Below are positions 26,031 through 35,400 of a stretch of DNA of 49,839 bases, one piece after another. Below the pieces are notes generated by a model that searched no databases, was not told the origin of the DNA, and worked only from the letters and a program-made list of their open reading frames with translations. The translations under genes and the position numbers were made by a program. Each line of letters starts with the position of its first letter. Within the stretch, counting starts at the first letter, position 1. Source of the DNA: Planctomycetota bacterium (GTDB lineage Bacteria > Planctomycetota > UBA1135 > UBA2386); assembly GCA_025459175.1 (NCBI GenBank), contig JALORC010000053.1, positions 1 to 49,839 on the forward strand. Direction: 5' to 3'.

Positions 26031-28907
26031 TCAGCGTCCGGTGGACCCGGGCTCTTCTTCGTTCTGCGCCATCTGCTGCATCGTCTCCTCGACGCCTGCC
26101 TTGATCTTCTGGAACAGCTTGGTGATCTCGCCGTGGCGGTGCGAGAGCCGTTCGATCAGCTCGACCTCGGCGTCGGCGATCGACTCGTCGCCGCGCGCCT
26201 CGACGAGCAGGCGCAGGTTGTCGGTCGATTTACGGGTGTCGGTGCCGAGCTGCTTCAGCATCTCGAGCTCGGCGATCAGGCCGACCAGCTTCTGCCGCTG
26301 CGGGTTGAAGCGGTTCTTGCCCTTCTGCTGCTGCTGTTGCTGCTGCTGCTGCTCCTGGCGCTCCTGCTCGCGCCGCTTGCGTTCGCGCTCGAGCGCTGCC
26401 AGCAGTTCGTCGGTGCGCTTCTCGATGTCCTGCTGCAGCAGCGTCGTGAACGGCCCGACGTCGGGGTTGCGGCCGCCGAGGCGCCGCACCACTTCGCGCA
26501 GGTCGTCGAGGTTGGCCTTCAGCACCGCGAGGTAGACCAGGTTGCCCTCTTCGTCGAGCGCCTTGTTCAGCGCCTCGATCTTGCCGGCGAGCTGCTGCTC
26601 TTCCTCGCCGAGCTGGTTGACCTTGCGGCGCGCGGCGCGGGACAGGCCTTCGGGCCCGTTCGACGCCTGCTGCGCCTCGAGCGTCTGCTTCGTGATCGGC
26701 TGCTGGGCGGCCTGGAACGCGGTCAGCTCCTCGCGCATCCGGAACAGCAGTTCCTCCTGGCGCAGGTCCTGGTAGCGATCCTTCTCCTCCTCGAGTTCCT
26801 CGGCCGCCTGCTCGAGCTGCTGCCGCGCTTCCTCCTGCTGCTGCTCGGTCTCCTCGCGATCGCCCTGCTCCATCGCCTGCTGCGCCTTCTTGGCCGCTGA
26901 GGCGGCCTTCTGCGCGGCGCGTTCGGCGGCCTTGTTCTCGCGCTGCTTGAGCTCCTCGGCGAGCTTGACGATGTCCTCGGTGAGCTGCTCCTGGGCCTTC
27001 GCCTGTTGCTGCAGCTGTTGCTGCTGCTCCGGGCCCATCGGCCGGTTCTGCTGCATGCCGTCCATCGCCTGCTGCAGCGCCTCGGCCGCGGCCTGCTGGT
27101 CCGCGCTCGCGCTCGCCTGCTGGCCCTGCTGCAGCTTCTGGGCGGCCTGCTGCATGCGCTCCCGGGCCTTCTGCAGCGCCTGCTTGGCTGCATCGGACTG
27201 GGCCTGGGTCAGGCCACCTTGCTCGGTGGCCTGCTGCATCGCCTCGGCGGCTTGTTTGGCCTGTTCGCTGAGCTGGGCCTGGCGCTCGGCCGCGGCCTGC
27301 ATGTCTTCGGTCGCGCCCTGGCTGGCGGTCTGCAGGGCCTGCTCGAGCGTCTGCTTGGCCGCTTGCAGCTGCTGGCGCGCCTGCTGGGCCTGTTCGCCGG
27401 TCGCCGCAGCCGGCGGCTTCTGTTCGGTGCGCGCCTGCTCGAGGCCGTCCTGCACCTGGCGCAGCGCCTGGCTCGCCTGCTGCAGCGCGGCGGCCGCCTG
27501 CTGCTCGGCCTGTTCGCTGCTGGGGGCATTCTGCAGCTCCTGAGCGGCCGACGTCGATTCGGCCGCCATCTTGCCGGCCTGCTGCTGGGCGTCGGGATTC
27601 TGCCGCTGGAACTCGGCGCGGGCGCGTTCGAGCGCGCCGACCGCCTTGCTGACTTCTTCCTGCGCCCGCTGGTTGTCGCCGGCCTTGGCCTGCTGTTCGG
27701 CGGCGGCAAGGCGCTCGGCGGCTTCGCGCACGGCCGCCGCCGGATCACCCTCGCGCGGGGACTCCGGCTGGCCCTGCTGCAGCTTGTCGGCCAACGCCGA
27801 GGCCTGCTGCTGCAGGCCCTTGGCGGCCTCGGCATTGCTGCGCTGCGCTTGGGTGTCGCGCTGGCCGGCCAGTTCGGCGCCGGCTTTGCCCAGCTCGGCG
27901 AGCTGCTGCCGCTCGGCCTCGGTCGCACCGGCGGGGGCCTGCCGCATCTGCTCGCGCAATGCCTGCCACTGCGGGTCGCGGGCCTTGCCCTCGGCGCCAC
28001 CCTTCTGCTTCGGTGCTTCCTGCAGCAGCGCTTCGAAGCGCTCGCGCGCCTGCTGCAGCGCCTGGGTGTCGGCGGCGCCGGCGCGTTGCTGCAACTCCGC
28101 GGCGGCCTTGCCGAGCGCCTGCTGGCGCTCCTGGTCGCGCAGGTCGCCCTGCAGTTCGCGGCTGCGCTGGGCCAGGTCGCCGAGATCGAACTCACGGCTG
28201 CGGCTCTGCGGCGTGCGGCCCTGCTGCTCGTCGGCGAGGCCACGTTCGAGCTGCTGCTGTTGCTGCAGCAGCTGTTCGACCTGCTGCAGCGCGCTCTCGA
28301 GGAACGGGCGGCGGGTGCCGGCTTGGCGGCCGTTGCGTTCGGCCTCCTTCCGTTCGGCGTCGCGCAGCTGGCTCAGGCTCTCGCGCAGCTGCTGCTCGGC
28401 CGGCGATGGCGTGTCGGGCACGGCGGCCTGCCGCGCCGCGATCAGCTCGCGCTGGCGCTGCTCGAGTTCCCGCGCGGTGCGGGCCCGTTCGGCGACGTCC
28501 TTCAGCTCCTGGTCCAGGCCACCGGCCGGCTTGCGTTCGAGCAGGATGTTCAGCAGTTGCTCGAGCTGGTCGACGACCGCCTGCTGGCGCCGCAGCGCCT
28601 GGGTCAGCGCGGTGGCGGCGAGGTCGTCGCGGATGCTGGCGACCTCACGCAGGATGCCGGACTGGTCGAGGTGGGCGAGGCCGGAGCGCAGCAGCTGCAC
28701 CTGCTCGGGCTTCTGTTCGCGCTCGTAGCGCTGCAGCAGCCGCTGCATCAGCGCCTGCAGCCGCTCGGCCTTGCGCAGGATCTCGTCCTGGTCGCGACGC
28801 AGGCGCTCGATCGACTCCGGATCGGTCTGCGCAGGGAGCGCGGGCGACAGGGCGCCGAGCGCCGTGGCCCCCAACAGCGACACCACCAGCAGCGAGCGGA
28901 TGTTCAT
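26031..28907 (-). CDS. Exported 958-aa Gln/Ala-rich coiled-coil protein
   Basis: The start is ATG 28907, which overlaps the upstream stop (ATGA) and gives a clean signal peptide MNIRSLLVVSLLGATALGAL ending at PAQ. The remainder is almost entirely predicted helix built from Q, A, E, K and R, with few aromatics and scattered poly-Q runs, plus a more conserved-looking C-terminal part with alternating charges. Length and composition suggest one or more long periplasmic coiled coils. I recognise no catalytic domain; distant similarity to the coiled-coil portions of DUF4175-type proteins is possible given the neighbour. The composition gives long open frames on the opposite strand, which I regard as shadows. 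Confidence 0.85.
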   Translation of the reverse strand: MNIRSLLVVSLLGATALGALSPALPAQTDPESIERLRRDQDEILRKAERLQALMQRLLQRYEREQKPEQVQLLRSGLAHLDQSGILREVASIRDDLAATALTQALRRQQAVVDQLEQLLNILLERKPAGGLDQELKDVAERARTARELEQRQRELIAARQAAVPDTPSPAEQQLRESLSQLRDAERKEAERNGRQAGTRRPFLESALQQVEQLLQQQQQLERGLADEQQGRTPQSRSREFDLGDLAQRSRELQGDLRDQERQQALGKAAAELQQRAGAADTQALQQARERFEALLQEAPKQKGGAEGKARDPQWQALREQMRQAPAGATEAERQQLAELGKAGAELAGQRDTQAQRSNAEAAKGLQQQASALADKLQQGQPESPREGDPAAAVREAAERLAAAEQQAKAGDNQRAQEEVSKAVGALERARAEFQRQNPDAQQQAGKMAAESTSAAQELQNAPSSEQAEQQAAAALQQASQALRQVQDGLEQARTEQKPPAAATGEQAQQARQQLQAAKQTLEQALQTASQGATEDMQAAAERQAQLSEQAKQAAEAMQQATEQGGLTQAQSDAAKQALQKARERMQQAAQKLQQGQQASASADQQAAAEALQQAMDGMQQNRPMGPEQQQQLQQQAKAQEQLTEDIVKLAEELKQRENKAAERAAQKAASAAKKAQQAMEQGDREETEQQQEEARQQLEQAAEELEEEKDRYQDLRQEELLFRMREELTAFQAAQQPITKQTLEAQQASNGPEGLSRAARRKVNQLGEEEQQLAGKIEALNKALDEEGNLVYLAVLKANLDDLREVVRRLGGRNPDVGPFTTLLQQDIEKRTDELLAALERERKRREQERQEQQQQQQQQQKGKNRFNPQRQKLVGLIAELEMLKQLGTDTRKSTDNLRLLVEARGDESIADAEVELIERLSHRHGEITKLFQKIKAGVEETMQQMAQNEEEPGSTGR

Positions 28908-31273
28908 TTCTTGCCTTTGGCTTCTTCGGTGCGGTCGTGCAGCGAGCGTTGCCGATCGCGCAGCGTTCGCACCTCCTGCACCAGGTCCTGGTAGTCGTTC
29001 CACTCCTCGAGCCGCAGCAGCAGCTGCTGCAGCGCGGTGCCGATCTTCTGCTGGGTGGCTCCGGCCTGCTGCAGCCAGCGGGTGCGATCGGCGTCGTTGC
29101 GCGCGACCTGCGCCTCGGCCAGTTCCCGCCCGATGGTGGGGCCGTGCGTATTGGCCAGCGTGTCGGCCAGCTCGATCATCTGCAGGATCGGATCGAGCGC
29201 CTGTTCCATCGCCCCGAGCGAACCGTCGGCGCGGGCCGCGCGCAGCTCACGGTAGAACGCCGGATCGAGCGCGATCGGCTCCTGCTGCTGTTGGCTGTGA
29301 CGGCGGTAGCGTTCGACCACCGCGGCGGCGTGCTGGCTCGGGTCGAGCCGGTTCCACAGGTGCAGGTCGAACGCGCGCATCAGGCCGCGATGCACACGTT
29401 CGGCGGTGCTGGTGATGCGACCCTGGCCGACCTCGACGGCGGTCAGCGTCGCGGCCTGGTCGGCCGCGGTCGGTGCCGCGGCGGCCAGCAGGTCGTCGAG
29501 CCGGGCCCGACGGTCGTCCTGGATGTCATTGGCCTGCGCGGTCTCCTCGCGCAGGCCGCGGAACAGGCGCCCCACGGCCGCCGACAGCTGCGGTTCGTCG
29601 ACGATCTGCACGATGCGCCGCGGCAGGTCGGTCTGCCCCGCCGTCGGCGCCTTGTTGTCGCGCAGCTGGGCGCTCAGCACCAGGCCGTCGCTGGCCGAGG
29701 CGCTCGCCGCGGGCGCGGGCGGGGCGGTGCCGGGTGGGGTGGCCGGCGTGGTCGGCGGCTGGTTGGCCGGCGCCGCGGCGCCGAGCAGCTCGCGCACTTC
29801 GAGCAGTTCGGTCAACACCGCGTCCGGGGCGGTGGCTCGCAGCAGCGCGCGGGTCGCTGCCGGGCTGCCGGCGCGTTCGATGGTCAGATCGACCGCCTGC
29901 AGGCCGAAGTCGTCGCGGCCGTGGATGCGCACGCACAGCAGCGCCGAGGGCAGCAGGAGCAGCGCCTCGTCCTCCGGCAGCAGCCAGCGCCCGACCGGCG
30001 CGTAGTCCTGCAGTGCGACCAGCGGGTAGGTGCCGGGGTTGGGGTTGCGCAGGCCGTTGTCGCCGACCAGCTCGATCTGGTAGCGATCGCTCTGCTCGAG
30101 CACGAACTGGGTGCGCCAGCCGGTGCCGACGCCGCTGTCGTCCTGCAGCGCGACCGGCTGCAGATCGAGCCGGCGCCCGCTCTCGAGGAACACCATCACG
30201 CCGCTGCGCACCGGCGCGGTGGTGGTGACGGTCATCGTCACCGCGCTGCCGACCAGCGCTTCGACGGCGCCCTGCTGCTGCAGCCGCGTGATGCCGGTGT
30301 AGCTCGGCGGCACCACTTCGGCGGCCAGCGCCGCCACCTGCGGCGGCAGCACCGTGCGCACCATCACGGTGCGGTCGCCGTACTCGTCGTCGCCGCCGCG
30401 GGCGTGGAACGAGAAGCTGCCGCTGAGGCGGCGGAACACGTGGCGGAAGCGATCGCCGCGCTGGCGCGCCATCAGCACGCTGCGGCCGTCGGTGTCGGCG
30501 TTCGCCTCGGCGCGCAGCGGCTCGAGGTCGAGGAACACCTCTTCGGGCACCGTGCCCTCGGCCAGCACCGACACGTGCAGGTCGGCGCCGGCCGGCAGCA
30601 GCAGTTCGGTGACTTCGCCGCGATCGACGCGTTGCAGTTCCGGACCGTCGGGCGGCAGTTCGAGCCGCAGCGTGGTGTTGCGCGGATAGCTGGCGGCGAG
30701 GCCGAGGTGCCGCAGCACGAACGCCTTCGCGGTCGGCGGCGACCACAGGGCGCCACCGGCCAGCAGCGCGCACACCACCGCGGCGGCGCCCAGCGCGCGC
30801 CGGGTCGCGCGACCGTCGAACAGCGCCGGCAGCGGCAGCCGCTGCACCTCGACCGAGGTCTCGGCGAGCAGCTTGTCGATCATCGGCCGCGACTGGTTGC
30901 GCAGCGCGGCGTCGGGCAGGTCGTGCAGCTGGATCGCCGACACCAGCCGCTGGTGCAGCTGCGGGAACGTGCGCTCGAACCAGACCGCGAGGTCCAGATC
31001 GGCGAAGCGCGCGCGCAGCGGGTAGAGCACGAAGCGGGCGGTCGCGTAGCCACCGATCAGCAGCAGCAAGGCGCTGTGGAACAGGCGGATCGGCAGCGGC
31101 ATGCCGAACCAGCGGTCGAGCCCGAAGAACAGCAGGACCGCGGCGCCGCCGAGCGCCAGCACCGCGCCGAGGCCGTGCCACAGGTAGCGGGCCCGCAGGC
31201 GCGCCAACTGGCGCGCCAGCAGTGGGCGCAGCGTGGTGACGACGGGATCGGCGGTCGAGGCGGGTTCGCTCAC
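28904..31273 (-). CDS. DUF4175-like membrane protein
   Basis: A 789-residue protein with a basic cytoplasmic N-terminus, two hydrophobic helices (about 35-55 and 66-85), a third near 158-178, then a large periplasmic region. Beta-sandwich-like segments (about 200-450, including VPPSYTGITRLQQQGAVEAL) resemble the Ig-like part of DUF4175 proteins, and the C-terminal third is helical and Gln/Arg-rich. I assign DUF4175-like on topology and the PPSYTG block only; the function of that family is unknown. It lies within the moxR operon, 36 bases after the alpha-toroid gene and overlapping the coiled-coil gene. Confidence 0.68.
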   Translation of the reverse strand: MSEPASTADPVVTTLRPLLARQLARLRARYLWHGLGAVLALGGAAVLLFFGLDRWFGMPLPIRLFHSALLLLIGGYATARFVLYPLRARFADLDLAVWFERTFPQLHQRLVSAIQLHDLPDAALRNQSRPMIDKLLAETSVEVQRLPLPALFDGRATRRALGAAAVVCALLAGGALWSPPTAKAFVLRHLGLAASYPRNTTLRLELPPDGPELQRVDRGEVTELLLPAGADLHVSVLAEGTVPEEVFLDLEPLRAEANADTDGRSVLMARQRGDRFRHVFRRLSGSFSFHARGGDDEYGDRTVMVRTVLPPQVAALAAEVVPPSYTGITRLQQQGAVEALVGSAVTMTVTTTAPVRSGVMVFLESGRRLDLQPVALQDDSGVGTGWRTQFVLEQSDRYQIELVGDNGLRNPNPGTYPLVALQDYAPVGRWLLPEDEALLLLPSALLCVRIHGRDDFGLQAVDLTIERAGSPAATRALLRATAPDAVLTELLEVRELLGAAAPANQPPTTPATPPGTAPPAPAASASASDGLVLSAQLRDNKAPTAGQTDLPRRIVQIVDEPQLSAAVGRLFRGLREETAQANDIQDDRRARLDDLLAAAAPTAADQAATLTAVEVGQGRITSTAERVHRGLMRAFDLHLWNRLDPSQHAAAVVERYRRHSQQQQEPIALDPAFYRELRAARADGSLGAMEQALDPILQMIELADTLANTHGPTIGRELAEAQVARNDADRTRWLQQAGATQQKIGTALQQLLLRLEEWNDYQDLVQEVRTLRDRQRSLHDRTEEAKGKK

Positions 31274-31309
31274 GGGATCAGGCGGTGACCAGGGGGACGG
31301 GGCGGCGGC

Positions 31310-32431
31310 TCACCGCTGGAAGATCGGCAGGTACTGCAGCGGGATCTGCAGGATCAGGGTCGCCACGGCGGTGCCGAACGCATCGCCCGGGCCGGTGTGG
31401 CACGGCCAGCTGCCGTCGCGGCGCTGCTGCTCGAGCAGCGTGGTCTTGATGTGACGGAAGTACTTGGTCCACTTCGGGTCGCCGGTGATGTAGTAGGCCT
31501 GCACCGCATAGTAGTGCCCGTAGTAGAAGAAGTAGTGGCCGGCGTTGATCTCGCTGAACGCCACCACCTGGCGATCGAGGAAGTCGAGCGCGTCGCGGAT
31601 GATCGGGCTGTCGTACTCGCCGGCGGCGTAGAGCGTGGTGACGCCGGCGGCGGTCAGCGGGAAGGTCGCGCGCGTGTGTTCGCGGTTCTGGTAGCGGAAG
31701 CTGCCGCCGTCGTCGCCGTAGCCGCCCCGGAACCGGTAGTTGCGGTCGTTGCTGCGCACCGCGCTGCGGTAGACGTAGTTCTGCGCGTTGCGGATCGTGG
31801 TGATCGGCACGTGGATGCCGACGTTGCGCGCCGAGCGCAGCGCGAGCACCTGGCAGACCGTGATCGACATGTCCGACTCGCGCGCGAACGGCCGGTAGCG
31901 CCAGCCGCCCTCGGCGTTCTGCGAGTCGACGATCAGGTCGACCGAGCGCTGCAGCACCCGCTTGACGTCGGGGCGCTCGACCATGCCGTAGACCTCGGCC
32001 AGGAACAGCGTCGCGAACGCGTGGCTGTACATGCGCGAGCCGTGGGCGGCGATCTGGCCGTCGTCCTGGGCGCAGCTGAGCACGAAGTCGAGGCCCTTGT
32101 GCAGCACCTGCCCGTACTTGCCGCGATCGGGCAGGTGGCCGCCGGCGAGATAGCTCATCAGCGCCAGCGAGGTCACGCCGACGTGCGGCAGCGGCCGTTC
32201 GTCGAGCACCTCGTAGCCGTTGTTGAGCTTGTAGCCGACCAGCTCGGCCCAGTAGCCGTCGGCGTGCTGTTGCGCCGCCAGCCAGTCGAGGCCGCGGCCG
32301 ACCGACTCGCGCAGGCGGTCGTCGATCAGCTGTTCGTTGCTGGCGCCGCGCCGCAGCACTTCCTGGGCGGGCGACGGCAGCGCCAGCGCGGACGCGAGCA
32401 GCAGGAAGGACAGTCCTGGGAACAGGTTCAT
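31310..32431 (-). CDS. Exported alpha/alpha-toroid (squalene cyclase/prenyltransferase-like) repeat protein
   Basis: A 373-residue secreted protein: signal peptide MNLFPGLSFLLLASALALP, then QW-like helical-hairpin repeats such as LDWLAAQQHADGYWAE, VDLIVDSQNAEGGWRYRPF and EQQRRDGSWPCHTGPGDAFG. These are typical of the terpenoid cyclase/protein prenyltransferase toroid. No DxDD acid motif or prenyltransferase zinc site is evident, so it is probably a non-catalytic or unknown-substrate member, as is common for exported planctomycete paralogues. ATG 32431 overlaps the stop of the upstream PQQ gene by four bases. Confidence 0.8.
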   Translation of the reverse strand: MNLFPGLSFLLLASALALPSPAQEVLRRGASNEQLIDDRLRESVGRGLDWLAAQQHADGYWAELVGYKLNNGYEVLDERPLPHVGVTSLALMSYLAGGHLPDRGKYGQVLHKGLDFVLSCAQDDGQIAAHGSRMYSHAFATLFLAEVYGMVERPDVKRVLQRSVDLIVDSQNAEGGWRYRPFARESDMSITVCQVLALRSARNVGIHVPITTIRNAQNYVYRSAVRSNDRNYRFRGGYGDDGGSFRYQNREHTRATFPLTAAGVTTLYAAGEYDSPIIRDALDFLDRQVVAFSEINAGHYFFYYGHYYAVQAYYITGDPKWTKYFRHIKTTLLEQQRRDGSWPCHTGPGDAFGTAVATLILQIPLQYLPIFQR

Positions 32432-35400
32432 TTGGGCTCCGGGGGGGTGCCGAGCAGCAGGAGGCCCTGGCCGCTGGCGATGACAGTGTAGGACGCGGCG
32501 GTCGACATCCCTTCGCCGGCGCCGGCGAGGTCCAGGCGCATGCTCTTGCGGCCGTCCGGCAGGCGGCCCGAACGGTCGGCGAGACCGAGCACGTGCAGCC
32601 GCGGGCCGCCGCCGCCGCGCGTCGGCAAGGTGGCGAACGCCACGAAGTCGGGGCCGAACTGCGGGGCTGGCACGATCTCGCCGGCGTCGGCGCCGAGTTC
32701 GACGACGAACGTCGGCCGGTCCGCGGCGATGCCCAGGCACAGCAGCTGGCGCTGCCGGCGGGTCGCATCGGCGTGGCTGTCGATCGCCAGGAACTCGGGG
32801 GCCGGGTTCGCGCACCAGCTGCGCTCCCAGTTCAACACCGTGGGATCGTGGCCGACCGCGACTTCCTGCAGCACTTCACCGGTCGTGGCCTGCAGCACCA
32901 CGGCGCGGGCCGGGCCGTTCTCGGGCATCTCGATCAGCACCAGCCGATCGTCGCGGTGCGCCGCGGTCAGCAGCTGGTGGCCGGGGGTGCCGTCCCACTT
33001 CCAGGCCAGTGCGCCCTGGCGGTTGATGGCCAGCAGCTGCGGGCGGTCCTGGTTGTCGAGCGGCAGGAACAGGCGCTCGGCGGTGCCGGCGAGCCACTGC
33101 GGATAGAAGCGGCTGGTGATGCTGCCGGCCGCGCCGGCGAGCGGCCCGCCGAGCAGTCCCGCCGGCAGCGGGAAGTTCGCGACCGCGGTCCCGGTGGTGG
33201 GGTCGAGCCGCTGCACGGCACCGCTGCCGTCGGTGCCCAGGCGCAGGTGCAGCAGCGCGCCGGGCACACACTTCGGCTGCAGCTCCTCGCTGTCGAACGG
33301 CAAGGCGAACAACTGCGTGCCCGACAGCGGCTCGACGCCCAGCAGTTCGTTGCCGCCGATCGCGGTGCTCGGCATGCGCCACAGCTGCAGCACGCCGTCC
33401 TCGATGCCGAGGAACTCGTACAGCCGGTTGCGGGGATTCGGCAGCTGCCAGCGCATCTCGCCGGTCCTCGCGTCGACGCCGAACAGCCGGTTGGTGTCGG
33501 GCACCACCAGCGTGTCGCCGCACAGCACGATGTGCTCGACATACTCGACCGGCAGCGAGAACAGCGCCGGCTTCTGCGCCGCGTCGGCGTCCAGGTCGAT
33601 CGCGCGCAGCTCGCCGGCGGCCAGCACGTAGAGCGGCGTGCTCGGCAGCGGCACGAAGCCTGGCGCCTGGTGCAGCGGCAGCGGCCGCAGGAACTCGCGC
33701 GGCGACGTCGGCAGCACCCGCGCCAGGATCTGGCTCGGCACCGACAGTGCGGCGGTCGCCGGCGTCGGCGACGGTGGCAGGTTCGCCACGGCGGTGGCCA
33801 GCGTGGCGCCGCCGTCGTCCGGCCAGTCGCTGGTGGTGGCCGCGAACGGCTGCAGCCGCGTGCCCATCGCCGCCGCCAGCGCGAGATTCTGCCGCTTCAC
33901 GGCGGCGACCATGACCCGCCGCCGCACCCCTGGCGGCACCTCGCCGTTGGCCTGCGCCTGGGCGAGCACGGCACAGGTGGCCGCGAGATCGCCCTGGCGC
34001 ACGGCGTTGTCGAGCAGGCGCGAGCGGGCAGTGGCGGCGGCGGTACTGTTCGGGAACGTGCGCGCGAGCGCCTGCAGCAGGTCGGGCTGCTCGCCGGCCG
34101 CGGTCAGGGCGGCGTCGGCGCGGGCGGCGGTGGCGGCGTAGCAGTCCGGGCCGTGTCGTTCGATCAGCCGCGCGATCGCGGCGATCGCCGCGGCCGCCGC
34201 GGTGTCGGACGCGAGCGGTTGCTCGCCGTGCTGTTCGAGCAGCTGCTGCCACAGCGCCACCGCCGTGGCCGGCTGGTCGGCCAGCACCGCGCGCTGCCAC
34301 AGCACGTAGACCGGCACCGGGATGCCTTCGCCGAGCGGGAAGCGCGCGTCGCCGCCGCGTTCCAGCAGACGCTGCAGTTCGGCGGCGCGGGCGGTGCGGT
34401 CGTCGGCGCACAGTGCGAGCACCTGCGCCTGCACCTCGATCCAACGTTCGGTGTCGGGCGCGAGGTCGCGGGCGGCGGCGAAGGCGGCTCTCGCGTCCGG
34501 GGCGGCGGCGTCGGCGAGCGCCTGGGCCGCGGCCAGCGAGCGCTGGAACAGTTCGCCCTGCAGCGCCAGCCGGACCGGGTGCTGGGCCGGCAGCGCGCGG
34601 CGGTCGCACGCCTGCAGCCCGCGGCGGTAGAGGTCGAGCACCGCCGTCGCCTGCTCGAGGTTGGCCGCGCCGAGCAGCGCCTGGCGCAGGCTGGCGAGGC
34701 GCAGGATCGCCGCCGGATCGTCGGGGTCGGCGGTCAGCGACTGCTGCACGCGCGCCAGCAGCGCATCACCGTCGAACAGCACTTCGAACGCGCGCTGGCG
34801 CAGCGACACGACGATGCCGCCGCACAGCAGCAGGTTGCCCGGCTGGTAGCGCGGGATCGTGATCGGCGCCTCGCCGAGCAGGTTGCCGGCGCGGTCGATG
34901 ACGAGGATCTGGTCCGGGCGCGGGATCCACACGTGGTCGGCGGTCACCGCCGGCCGGGCCGGGAACTGCATCTGACGCCGCTCGCCGAGCCGATCGGGGC
35001 GCGCCAGCTGCCGCACCGTGGCGAGTTCGCCAGCGGCCGCCTCGGGGCGCGCCTTCACCGCGATGCAGCCGGCCCCGGCCAACACGAACTCGTCGTCGAG
35101 GGCACCGGCGAGCCAGACCACCCGATTGTCGATGCCGTCGACGGTCGCTTCGGTGGGCAGGCGCCACAGCGTGCGACCCGATTCGGTGTCGAGGCCGAGC
35201 ACGAACGGGGAATCGAGCGGGGTCGAGCAGACGACGCCGTCGGCGACCACCGGCGCGTTGTTGGCGAAGTAGATCTGTCGCTCGGTCTGGCCGTGCAGCA
35301 TCGCGCGCGGCATCCGCGTCACCTCGTAGGAGACGATCCAGCGGATGCGGCCGGTGCTCGCCTCGAGAGCGAACGCGGTGCCGAGGTTGCTGGCGCCGAA

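Noticed and set aside
26320..26355. CTG/TTG trinucleotide runs that look like microsatellites
   Set aside because: They encode the poly-Gln stretches of the coiled-coil protein in frame, so they are coding low complexity rather than independent repeats.
27006..31288. Long plus-strand Leu/Ala-rich frames opposite the coiled-coil and DUF4175-like genes
   Set aside because: They are complements of Gln (CAG/CTG) and Glu codon runs. No ribosome site, signal or domain was found.
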